Part shown: one piece after another, positions 26,701-34,700 of the stretch
Position numbering within the stretch: position 1 is the stretch's first letter
Layout of the letters: the number at the start of each line of letters is the position of its first letter
Assembly (NCBI RefSeq): GCF_051859125.1
Contig: NZ_JBHYGG010000291.1
Coordinates: 24,903 to 88,902, forward strand
DNA from: Gemmata sp051859125
GTDB lineage: Bacteria; Planctomycetota; Planctomycetia; Gemmatales; Gemmataceae
Length of the DNA stretch: 64,000 bases
Reading direction: 5' to 3'
Notes under the pieces: model-generated
The model's input: only the letters and a program-made list of their open reading frames with translations
Told to the model about the DNA's origin: nothing
Database searches by the model: none
Translations under genes and position numbers: made by a program

Positions 26701-26792
26701 TCGAGCCCGCGTGGATGGCGAAGGGCGTTCCGCACCTGGACCGCGAGAGGGACAAGGACGAGATCAAGAAGCTGCTCGGCGGCGGGAAGTGA
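23736..26792 (+). CDS. secreted S9-family prolyl oligopeptidase-like serine peptidase
   Basis: A 1018-residue exported peptidase. A short signal peptide is seen (VIAGSLLNLLLTSLASPAADA). Residues 30-720 form a beta-propeller with a Lys/Pro-rich linker at about 165-190. The C-terminal alpha/beta hydrolase domain contains the nucleophile in GQSWGGY (Ser841), the acid in NDQDDAVPW (about 930) and the histidine in GEPHNL (about 962), so the triad is complete. It would cleave peptides in the periplasm. GTG 23736 is the start because it gives the signal peptide. The downstream gene, on the same strand after a palindromic repeat, is another S9 peptidase of a different subfamily. Confidence 0.88.
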   Translation: MTRAARVIAGSLLNLLLTSLASPAADAPAKKVLTFADEAAFRTSSVPVMSPDGTHIAYAVWPVEGDGESIVRHIPGGKEYRFPRGPGGAAVDPKFTSDGKHALLPLTPTKAATEKAKASKVKPEDLPQPALAVVDLATGTVTDRFPQAGAFAVGGEGAGFVVYRKPAKPDSSKDDGKTSLPNPLPPTPKGKLPAPPTSTTPTFGSDLHIRDLATKTERTVPDVSEFSLTRDGKALVYAVNSKKDEGNGVFVLDPVAKYGAEPIKLAPGRYSGLTWDEKQTRLAFLFDDSGVANPRLAPPPRPIGPNAGTVGPPLLPKARYRAFVWDRTAKPARSAARDLPLGAAGGFAALVPAVLAAHPATIVPAEEVLGPDAPGLRAGWSLAGGTLAFSTDASKLFVQTAPKRDPLPPAGPPKPDDFQLDLWHWRDERLQPMQKLQAAADQARTYLAVVNLEGKVFRQLSDEDVTVGRPQRDGDWALGSDNRAYRKLTGYGLPLADYTAVNVKTGESKPLLKAFGGYGTPAPSLSPAGTHAAAFDGNDWIAVAVADGKRVNLTGKLKASFTDVDDDHPGAPPPAGPAQWTSDGKFLLVSDGYDLWKLAADGSAAENLTQIGRGQHLRFSVVQVKVQDATEEPRGVDLSKPVLLRAENRDTRDTGFYRLEPGAAPKLLVMGARQFGVPVRAKHGDTLLLTAQTFTAYPDYYATTPGFAEMKRVTDVNPKVKDFNWGTAELVRYTSTDGAKLTGVLIKPENFDPTKKYPMVVYIYDRLSDSLHQFRSPVAARGQVINPTFYASNGYLVLMPDIAYKVGAPGQSALKCVLPAVQAVADKGFVDERAIGIDGQSWGGYQIAYMVTQTDRFRAACAGAPVSNMVSAYDGIRWGSGLTRQHQYEHTQSRIGATLWEAPMRFIENSPVFMADRVKTPLLMIHNDQDDAVPWYQGIEYYLALRRLGKECYLLNYNGEPHNLVKRAAARDFAARMFQFFEHHLKGKLEPAWMAKGVPHLDRERDKDEIKKLLGGGK

Positions 26793-26805
26793 CCGCGCCG
26801 AAGCG

Positions 26806-26880
26806 CGGGCCGGCACGGAGGGCGGCCCCGACCAGAGCCTTCGGCTTCGGTTCGTAGGGGCCGCCCTCCGTGCCGGCCCG
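26806..26880. repeat. 75-bp palindromic intergenic repeat, copy 2
   Basis: The arms 26806-26832 and 26854-26880 differ at one position. The layout is the same 27-21-27 as the copy at 22460, and the right flank CCAGCC is shared. The repeat sits between two S9 peptidase genes read in the same direction. Confidence 0.9.
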
Positions 26881-26968
26881 CCAGCCACGGATCGATTCCG
26901 GCGAGGAGCCACCCGCGCCGCGATAGAATCTCTGCCTCTCCAGCCGCACCCCACGCACGGAGTTCGCC

Positions 26969-29470
26969 GTGTCCCGTTTCGTTGCGCTCGTCGCCGTCAC
27001 ACTCGTCTCGTGGCCCGCTCAGGTGCGCGCCGAACCGGCATTCGCCTACCTGTTGCCGCCGACCGCCACCGATGTCTCCGAGGCGCTCCAGCGGTCCGGC
27101 GTCGCGGTGAGCGAACTGCGCGAGGACATCGTGCTGCCGGTCGAGGCGCTCCGGCCGGGTCGCGTGTGGCACCCGGAACTGGTCCGGGTGCCCGCGGGGG
27201 CGCTTGTGGTGAGGACGGACCAGTCCCACGGGTGGGTCGCCGCGTGCGTGCTCGAAGCGCGTGCGGTCGAGGGCGTCTCGCGGCGGCTCCCGAAGCCGTA
27301 CCCGATGTGGCTCGGGACCGCACCGGGGGTGACCGACGGCCGCGTCGCGAAGCAGCCGATCACCGAGGCGCTGCTCATCGGCCACGGCGGCGGGTTCTCG
27401 TTCGGCTTGCAGGGCGCGCCGGTGAGCGTCGGCGAGTGGCTCGACGCCGAACACTTCCTTCAGGTGAAGGACGGGAAGTTGTGGGCGGTCGAGGCCCGCA
27501 CGGGCAAGGCCGGGCCGTTCGCGGACCCGGAGGTGATCGCGAAGTCGGTGAGGGCCTTGAAGGGCGTCGACGCGAGCACGGCCGACGGGATCGCGAAGCG
27601 CACCGGGTTCCGCTTCTCGCCCGACCGCACCGCGTTCCTGTTCAACGTCGGCCCGGACCTCGCGCTCGGGTACTTCGACGGCACCCCGGCCGTGCGGCTC
27701 ACGAAGTCCGACGGCGGGGCCGAACACGTCACGTTCTCGCCCGACGGCACCCGCGTCGCGTTCGTCCGCGGCGGCAACCTGTTCGCGGTCGATGTGAAAA
27801 AGCCCGAGGAGAAGCAACTCACGCACGACGGCGGCGGCGAGATTCTGAACGGCGTCGCCGACTGGGTGTACGAGGAGGAAATATTCAACCGTGACGGCAA
27901 GGCGTTTTGGTGGAGCCCCGACGGCAAGCACCTCGCGTTCCTGCGGTTCGACGACTCGCCGGTCAAGAAGTTCAACATCGTGAACCTCAACAGCACCCGC
28001 GGGCAACTGGAGAGCTACCCGTACCCGAAGGTCGGCGACCCGAACCCGACGGTGAAGATCGGCGTGGTGCCGGCCGAAGGCGGCAAGCCGGTGTTCCTCG
28101 ACCTCGGGGCCAACACGCCCGAAGACACGCTCGTCACCCGCGTCGGCTGGCTGCCGGACGCGAAGGGCGTGTTCGCCCACGTCACGAACCGCACGCAGAC
28201 GTTCCTCGACTTCACCGTCTGGGCCACGCCCGCCGCGAAGCCGAAGGTGCTGTTCCGCGAGACGACGAAGGCGTGGGTCGAGGACGCCGGCCCGCCGCAC
28301 TTCCTCGCCGACGGCACGTTTCTGTTCGCGAGCGACCGGAGCGGGTGGCGGCACCTGTACCACTACGCGGCCGACGGGACGTTGCTGGGACCGGTCACCA
28401 GCGGCGCGTGGGACGTAAAGGACCTGCTGCGCGTCGACGGGGCCGAGAAGACGGCGTACTTCACCGCGACGTACACGAACAACAACGGCACCGACCTGTG
28501 CCGCGTGAAACTCGGCGAGAAGACCGAACTGCTCACCGAGAAGGGCCAGTCGCACCGCGTGAGTCTCGCGCCGAGCGGCGCGCTGTTCGTCGATCGGCAC
28601 ACGGACCCGGTGACGCCGCTGCGGGCGCGGCTGGTGGAGGCGGGCAAGGGCGAGGTGCGAACGCTCGACACGAACCCCGTGCGCGAGCGCGAGAAGTACA
28701 AGTTCGGCCGATTCGAGCGCGTGAAGGTGCCAATGAAGGACGGGTTCGAGTTGGAAGCCACGGTCACCTACCCGCCGGACTTCGACCCGGCGAAGAAGCA
28801 CCCCGTGTGGGTGTTCACCTACGCCGGCCCGCACATGCCGACGATCCGCGACGAGTGGGGCGGCGGCCGCGTCCTCGACAACACGCTCGCGACCAACGGC
28901 GTGATCGTCCTGCGCGTCGACCCGCGGAGCGCGAGCGGGAAGGGGATGCAGTCGGCGTGGGCGTGCTACAAGCAACTCGGCGTGCAGGAACTCAAAGACC
29001 TGGAGGAAACCGTCGCGTGGCTCGCGGCGAAGCCGGGCGTGGACGCCGCCCGCGTCGGCATCAGCGGCCACAGCTACGGCGGGTTCATGGCCGCCTACGC
29101 GCTGACGCACTCCAAGACCTTCTCGGCCGGGATCGCGTCCGGGGCGGTGACCGACTGGAAGCTGTACGACACGATCTACACCGAGCGGTACATGCTGACG
29201 CCGAAGGAGAACGCCTCGGGGTACGCGAAGTCGAGTTGCGTCGCCGCCGCGAAGGACGTGCACGGCAAGTTGCTGGTCGTCCACGGGATGATGGACGACA
29301 ACGTCCACGTGCAGAACAGCGTGCAACTCGCCGACGCGCTCCAACGGGCCGGGAGGGACTTCGAGATGATGTTCTACCCGCAGGCCCGCCACGGCATCGG
29401 CGGCTCGCACTACCTCAAGTTGCAGTTGGAGTTCATCCGCCGCACGATGGGCGTGAAGGCGGGGAACTAA
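26969..29470 (+). CDS. secreted dipeptidyl-peptidase IV-like serine peptidase (S9)
   Basis: An 833-residue exported peptidase of the DPP-IV type. A signal peptide (VSRFVALVAVTLVSWPAQVRA) is followed by an eight-bladed-type propeller. The Glu pair that anchors the substrate amino terminus in this family is visible in DWVYEEEIF, followed by FWWSPDGKHLAFLRFDDS. The catalytic triad is Ser702 (GHSYGGF), Asp776 (HGMMDDNVH) and His808 (ARHGIGG). It would release dipeptides from peptide N-termini in the periplasm. The start is GTG 26969. The stop codon TAA is part of an inverted-repeat arm (29465-29491). Confidence 0.9.
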   Translation: MSRFVALVAVTLVSWPAQVRAEPAFAYLLPPTATDVSEALQRSGVAVSELREDIVLPVEALRPGRVWHPELVRVPAGALVVRTDQSHGWVAACVLEARAVEGVSRRLPKPYPMWLGTAPGVTDGRVAKQPITEALLIGHGGGFSFGLQGAPVSVGEWLDAEHFLQVKDGKLWAVEARTGKAGPFADPEVIAKSVRALKGVDASTADGIAKRTGFRFSPDRTAFLFNVGPDLALGYFDGTPAVRLTKSDGGAEHVTFSPDGTRVAFVRGGNLFAVDVKKPEEKQLTHDGGGEILNGVADWVYEEEIFNRDGKAFWWSPDGKHLAFLRFDDSPVKKFNIVNLNSTRGQLESYPYPKVGDPNPTVKIGVVPAEGGKPVFLDLGANTPEDTLVTRVGWLPDAKGVFAHVTNRTQTFLDFTVWATPAAKPKVLFRETTKAWVEDAGPPHFLADGTFLFASDRSGWRHLYHYAADGTLLGPVTSGAWDVKDLLRVDGAEKTAYFTATYTNNNGTDLCRVKLGEKTELLTEKGQSHRVSLAPSGALFVDRHTDPVTPLRARLVEAGKGEVRTLDTNPVREREKYKFGRFERVKVPMKDGFELEATVTYPPDFDPAKKHPVWVFTYAGPHMPTIRDEWGGGRVLDNTLATNGVIVLRVDPRSASGKGMQSAWACYKQLGVQELKDLEETVAWLAAKPGVDAARVGISGHSYGGFMAAYALTHSKTFSAGIASGAVTDWKLYDTIYTERYMLTPKENASGYAKSSCVAAAKDVHGKLLVVHGMMDDNVHVQNSVQLADALQRAGRDFEMMFYPQARHGIGGSHYLKLQLEFIRRTMGVKAGN

Positions 29471-29675
29471 CCACAAAGGCACAATGCAGAGTTTGCACTG
29501 TTGAGTCGTTCGCCTCACTCGGGCCGCCACGGAGGGCGGCCCCTACAAACCCAAGACAAAAGGCTCGGTAGGGACCGCCCTCCGTGGCGGCCCGCCAACC
29601 GCCGATGACTTCAACCAGGAACATTCTTCAACAACCCGTCCTCGTCTTGTTCGCTCTGTGCCTCTGTGGTTAGTT
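29465..29675. repeat. imperfect inverted-repeat pair bracketing a convergent gap
   Basis: The left arm 29465-29491 (AACTAACCACAAAGGCACA and on) and right arm 29654-29675 (inverse of AACTAACCACAGAGGCACAG) are clearly related. The TAA stop codons of both convergent genes fall at the same place in the two arms. The 75-bp palindrome copy 3 lies inside the bracket. Confidence 0.75.
29520..29594. repeat. 75-bp palindromic intergenic repeat, copy 3
   Basis: The arms 29520-29546 and 29568-29594 have one mismatch and a 21-base loop. The left flank GCCTCAC is shared with copy 1. It is nested inside the imperfect inverted-repeat pair 29465-29675, between convergent genes. Confidence 0.9.
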
Positions 29676-30407
29676 CTTCTGAGCCGGCTTGATCCGCACG
29701 TTGCGGAACGCGAACGGGCCGTGGTCGGCCTGGAGCATGAGCGGCCCGGTCGCCGTCTCCTTCTTGTTCCAGTTTGCCCCGGTCGGCGTCTTGAGTTCCT
29801 GGTTCTCGTGGATCACCTCGCCGTTGAGCGTCGCCTTCACCACGACGGCGTTCGCGGTCTTCTCGCCCTTGGCGTCGAACCGCGGCGACCTCCACACCAC
29901 GTCGAGCGTCTGCCACTCGCCCGGCGGCTTGGCGGCGTTCACCTTCGGGGCGATGCCCTCGTCGATGTGCTTGTACCCCTTCGAGTCGTCGGCCCGCGGG
30001 TAGATGCCGCCCATGCTGTCGCCGGTCAGCTTCTTCTTGGTGTCGAAGCTGTCGAGGATCTGGACCTCGTACACCCCGTGCAGCTTGAGCCCGGCGTTCG
30101 ACCCCTTCGCGATCACGAACTCCATATAGACCTCGCAGTCGCCGTAGTCCTGCTTCGTGTACAGGTTCGGGAGCCGGCCGTCGCCGTTGACCCAGACCGT
30201 GCCGCCGTCCTTCGCGGTCGCGGCGAGCTTGTTCGCCTTCTCGGCGTTGAGCTTCACCTCGTCGGTCACGATCCACTTCGGGTCGACCTTCTTCCACACG
30301 TCGGGCTTCATCAGGTCGGTCCACCCCTCGGGCACGGGCCCGGCCGGGGCGGCCGGTGCGAGTGCGGCGAGTACGGTGAACAGGGGCAGGGAGAGTAACA
30401 AACGCAT
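29670..30407 (-). CDS. secreted DUF1080 (3-keto-disaccharide hydrolase-like) protein
   Basis: A 245-residue exported protein. After the signal peptide (MRLLLSLPLFTVLAALAPAAPA) comes one concanavalin-like jelly-roll domain of the DUF1080 type: NLYTKQDYGDCEVYMEFVIAKGSNAGLKLHG, YEVQILDS, GGIYPRA, GEWQTLDVVWRSPRF, and at the end GPLMLQADHGPFAFRNVRIKP. These strings are close to the family consensus. The family is greatly expanded in planctomycetes and some members hydrolyse 3-keto sugars. ATG 30407 starts a regular signal peptide; an upstream ATG at 30422 would add five residues. It is divergent from the lactonase-like gene. Confidence 0.9.
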   Translation of the reverse strand: MRLLLSLPLFTVLAALAPAAPAGPVPEGWTDLMKPDVWKKVDPKWIVTDEVKLNAEKANKLAATAKDGGTVWVNGDGRLPNLYTKQDYGDCEVYMEFVIAKGSNAGLKLHGVYEVQILDSFDTKKKLTGDSMGGIYPRADDSKGYKHIDEGIAPKVNAAKPPGEWQTLDVVWRSPRFDAKGEKTANAVVVKATLNGEVIHENQELKTPTGANWNKKETATGPLMLQADHGPFAFRNVRIKPAQKN

Positions 30408-30525
30408 GGCGGCTTCCTTCAATGCGGGGGCGTGTTTTCGTTATGCGGGGCGGGCGGGTGGCACTATCATCAACCCGCACCCCGACCGGGGGAATCGGTT
30501 TTTCCCCACAACCCGAGGTTTTTCC

Positions 30526-31650
30526 ATGACTCTGACTCGCGCCGCGGCCGTCGCCGTGGCACTGGCGTTCGCCGGCACCGCCGCAGCCGACGACTCCTGG
30601 GTGTTCTTCGGCACCTACACCGACAAGGCCGGCAGCAAGGGCATCTACCGGGCAAAGTTCGACGCCAAGACCGGCAAGCTGAGCGAGCCCGAACTGGCCG
30701 CCGAGATGGGCAGCCCGTCGTTCCTCGCGGTCCACCCGAGCAACAAGTTCCTTTATGCGGTCGGCGAGGGCGGGGGCAAGGACGGCGGCCCAGTCGTCGC
30801 GTACTCGGTCGACGCCAAGACCGGCGCGCTCACCAAGCTCAACGAGCTCCTGAGCGGCGGCAGCGGCCCGTGCCACGTCTCGATCCACCCCAAGGGGACG
30901 CACGCGATCGTCGCCAACTACGGTGGCGGGAGCACGGCGTTCTACAAGCTCGGCGACGACGGCAAACTGGTCGAGCGGATCGCGTTCTTCCAGCACGAGG
31001 GGAGCGGCGCGAACCCCGGCCGGCAGAAGGAGCCGCACTCGCACTGCGGGTTCTTCACCCCGAACGGGGCCGCCGCGGTGAGCGTGGACCTCGGCATCGA
31101 CAGGGTCAAGGTGTTCACCCTCGACGCCGCGAAGAATACGGTCACCGAGGCCAAGGACCAGGACGTGACCACGCCCCCCGGGGCCGGCCCGCGGCACATC
31201 GCCATCGCGCCCGACGGCAAGTTCGCCTACGTGTGCGGGGAACTCGACTCGACCGTGAACGTGATCGAGTTCGGCGAGAAGGGCGGCAAGGTCGTGCAGT
31301 CGCTCTCGACCCTGAAGGAGCCGGTGAAGGGGAACTCGACGGCCGAGTGCGTCCTGTCGCCCGACGGCAAGTTCGTGTACGTCTCGAACCGCGGGGCCAA
31401 CACGATCGCGGCGTTCAAGGTCGGCGAGGACCGCAAGTTGACGGTGGCGGGCCACGTCACCGGCGACATCAAGATCCCCCGGAACTTCAACATCGACCCG
31501 AGCGGCAAGTGGATGCTGATCGCCAGCCAGGACGGCGGCAAGGTCGGCGTGTGGGAGATCGACGCCGTGACCGGGCTCGCGAAGGAGACCGGAACCACGG
31601 TGCCGGTGAGCAAGTGCGTGTGCGTGAAGTTCGTGCCCCTCGCGAAGTGA
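30526..31650 (+). CDS. 6-phosphogluconolactonase-like seven-bladed propeller protein (YbhE type), exported
   Basis: A 374-residue lactonase-family propeller. Family strings are GTYTDKAGSKGIYRAKFD, PSFLAVHPSNKFLYAVGE, GPCHVSIHPKGTHAIVANYGGGS, GPRHIAIAPDGKFAYVCGEL and PDGKFVYVSNRGANTIA. The cytoplasmic YbhE enzyme hydrolyses 6-phosphogluconolactone. This copy has a signal peptide (MTLTRAAAVAVALAFAGTAAA), so it works outside the cytoplasm, and its substrate may be another lactone. The short gap to the divergent DUF1080 gene must hold both promoters. A strong terminator hairpin follows. Confidence 0.88.
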   Translation: MTLTRAAAVAVALAFAGTAAADDSWVFFGTYTDKAGSKGIYRAKFDAKTGKLSEPELAAEMGSPSFLAVHPSNKFLYAVGEGGGKDGGPVVAYSVDAKTGALTKLNELLSGGSGPCHVSIHPKGTHAIVANYGGGSTAFYKLGDDGKLVERIAFFQHEGSGANPGRQKEPHSHCGFFTPNGAAAVSVDLGIDRVKVFTLDAAKNTVTEAKDQDVTTPPGAGPRHIAIAPDGKFAYVCGELDSTVNVIEFGEKGGKVVQSLSTLKEPVKGNSTAECVLSPDGKFVYVSNRGANTIAAFKVGEDRKLTVAGHVTGDIKIPRNFNIDPSGKWMLIASQDGGKVGVWEIDAVTGLAKETGTTVPVSKCVCVKFVPLAK

Positions 31651-31667
31651 CACGTGTCCCGTAACGC

Positions 31668-31697
31668 CGAACGGCCGCCCGAAAGGGCGGCCGTTCG
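31668..31697. terminator. hairpin between convergent genes, probable bidirectional terminator
   Basis: A perfect 13-bp stem (CGAACGGCCGCCC) with a GAAA loop lies in the 64-bp gap between the ends of the lactonase-like and TPR genes. Confidence 0.75.
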
Positions 31698-31714
31698 TGT
31701 TGTTGGCCGACGCC

Positions 31715-34700
31715 TCACCCGGTCTTCGACCGGGCGGTGAGCGCCTCGAACGTCGGCCGGTCGGCCGGGTGGATGCCCCGCACCTCGATGCCGCGGCGCT
31801 TCGCCTCGCGGAACGCCTTGTCCGCGTCCTCGGTCCTCGGCGGGGTCTGCCCGAGCCGCGACACGGCCAGGTGGAACCACCGCAGCGCCGTCGGCTCCAT
31901 GCGGATCGCGTCGTTCAGGTCGCGCTCGGCTTCCGCGAACTGCTTGAGCGTGATCCGCACCCGGGCGCGGGTGTCGAGCAGGTCGCCCGTCATGCCGATC
32001 TCGCGGGTCGCGAGGTTCACCAGTTCGAGCGCGCGCTCGGCGGTCTTCGGGTCGGCCGCCTGGAGCCACGCGAGGTTGTTCAGCGCGACGACGTTCCGCG
32101 GGTCGGCGGCGACCACCTTCTCGTACTCGGCCGCGGCCCCGGCGGGGTCGTTGCGGAGGGCCATGAACTCGGCCCGGTTCATCCGCAGGCCCGTGGAAGT
32201 CGGGTCCTCCGCGAGGCACGCTTCCAGCCACCCGAGAACGGTCGTGGCCTGCCGGTCGGACGCCGCCCCGGCCCGCACGATCGCGAGCCCGGCCATCGCC
32301 CGCACCCGGGCCGGCAGGGTCCGCGAGAACTGCTCGATCCGCCCGAACGCCTCGGTCCCGCGGCCGTCGGCCGCGAGCACCCCGACCAGGCCGACGATGG
32401 CCTCGGCCCGCGTGGGGATGAGGGCCGCGTACCGCTCGGCGGCCGCGTCGGTCATGGCCCGGCCCGCCGGGGTGCCGCGGACGTTCGGCGTGCGGGCAAG
32501 CTCGTCGAGCAACTCGGCGAGGCGGCCGGCCCGCGACAGGTGGCTGCCGGCGGCCGTGTCGCTCGACCGGGCGTACCCCTCGGCCACGGACAGCGCCCGC
32601 TCCGGGCGGCCCGCCCGGCACTCGAACCGGGCCACGGCCGCGACCGCCGCGAACTCGCCCGGGTGGTTCTGGAGCAGCACCTTCGCGAACTGTGCGGCCG
32701 CGTCGAAGTTCTGGTCCTCGACCAGTTCTTCGACCGCGAACGTCAGGTAGTAGATGTTGTTCTTGTCCGAGTCGAGCAGCGTCTGGAGGCACTTGCGGCT
32801 CTCGGCGCGGTTGCCCGCGGCCCGGTAGAGCTGCGACAGCGCGTACAGGTCGCGGGGCGAGTTGGTCGCCTTGAAGGCGTCCTTGAGGGCGACCGCGGCG
32901 CGCGTCAGGACCGCGACGCGGTCTGCACCCTCGAGGTACCGTGACAGGGTCGTGAGCACGCTCGCGGTGGCCCGCAGCTCCTCCGGCGACGTGCCGAAGT
33001 CCTCGACCCGCTTGACCAGCTCCATCGCCTTCTGGCGGTTCTCGGGGGTGCCGCCGACCGCGTAGATCATCGCCAGGTTCCGCTGGCCCCACGCGAGGTC
33101 GGGCTTCGGCAGGTCCTTCGCGGCCAGGAAGTCCTCGAGCACCTTGGTCGCCGCGTCCGGCTTGTTCAGCGACAGCGTCAGGGTGAGGAGCGCCTGGGCG
33201 AACATGCGCCGCTCCGCGGCCGACGTCAGCGTCGGGCGGTAGTCCTTCCCTTCGGGCGTCTGCATCAGGACCGTTGCGGCGAGCAGGAGCGACGCCGGGG
33301 GCACCTTGCCGCGGGCCCGGTCCAGGTCGTCCGGCTTGCGGGCGATCGCGAGGCGGAGCCAGTCGTCGGCCGTGGCCCCCTTGCGCTGCGTGGCCTGCTC
33401 CAGCACCGGGACCGGGTCGAACAGCCGGTACTCCGCGGCGACCTCGGCCACCCACGGGAGCCCGTCCGGGTCGCGCTCGGCGTGCGGCCGCGCCCAGGTG
33501 ATGAGCTTCGTCGCGACCGGCACCTGGAGCTTGGGAACGACGCTCGCGACCAGCCGGCGGAACGTGTCGCCCATCCACCGCGGGTCGGTCCCGAGGCGGG
33601 TCACGAGCTTCTGAGCGCGGTCGTCGGGTCCGGCCGTGCAGAGGTGCGCGAGCCACTCCTGCGCCGCGGCGAACCGGGTCGGCTCCAGCACGAAGGCCCG
33701 CTCCGTGAGCCGGGCGGCCTCGGCGTCGCCGCCGGTGATCCGGTGCAGCCGCGCGGCCGCGAGGCACGCGTCGGACCGGGTCGGGTTCGGGCCGAACGCG
33801 GCCGCCAGCCGGGCGAGCACGCTGGTCGCGGTCAGCGGCGTCGCGGCCGCGGCGTCGCACAGCGCGAGCGTCGGCCCGGTCTCACCTTCGAGGGTCATCA
33901 CGGCCGTGCGGGCGTCGGCCGCGCTCTTCGCGTCCCCGGTCCGCAGCGCGCGCTCGTGGAGCTTCAACCAGACCGTGACGTCCGTTGGGCGGCGGGCGGC
34001 AATCCCCCGGAGCGTATGGACCACGCCCTTCTGGTCGCGGACCTCGTCGAACACCTCGACCATGCCGAAGAGGAGCCGGGCCTGGTCCGTCTCGGGCCAC
34101 GACTCGATCCGCTCGGCGAGGGCCGCGAACGGCCGCACCCGGCCGGGCTCGCGGGCGTACAACTCGGCGCGGGCCAGCCGCACCTCGGGGTTGTCGCCGG
34201 CCGCGGCCTGCGCCTCGTCGATCACCGCCAGGCCGGCCGGGGTGCCGCTCAGGTCCGCGGCGTGCCGGGCCAGCACCCACCACAGCCGCGTGTCGCCGGG
34301 CCGGGACGCGGCTTCCTTCCGAAGGAGCTGCACCGCCTCGGCGAGCCGGCCGTTCGCGGCCCCGATCTCGGCCTGGAGGATCACTGGTTCGGACGAGACC
34401 GACCCGAACCGCGCCCGCGACGCGACGGCGGCGAGTTCCAGCTTCTGCCAGTCCTCGGGCGACCCGCCCGTGACCCGGAGCCGGGCCGCCTTCGTGCGGA
34501 TCCACTGGGCCACGATCGCGCCCGCCGCGTAGGGCGATTGCGCCGCGGCCTCCAGTTCGCGGACCGCGTCGTCGAACTGGCCGGCCGTGAGGTACAGGTT
34601 GCCGAGGCCGACGCGGGCCTGGACGTTCTTCGGGTCGGTGTTCGTCACCCGCTTGAAAGCCTTCTCCTGGGCCGCGGGGTCGGCCAGTTGCTCGGCGCAC

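Noticed and set aside
24327..26954. An 875-codon open frame opposite the first S9 peptidase gene
   Set aside because: Low-complexity Arg/Val/Leu composition; the other strand encodes a complete peptidase with triad.
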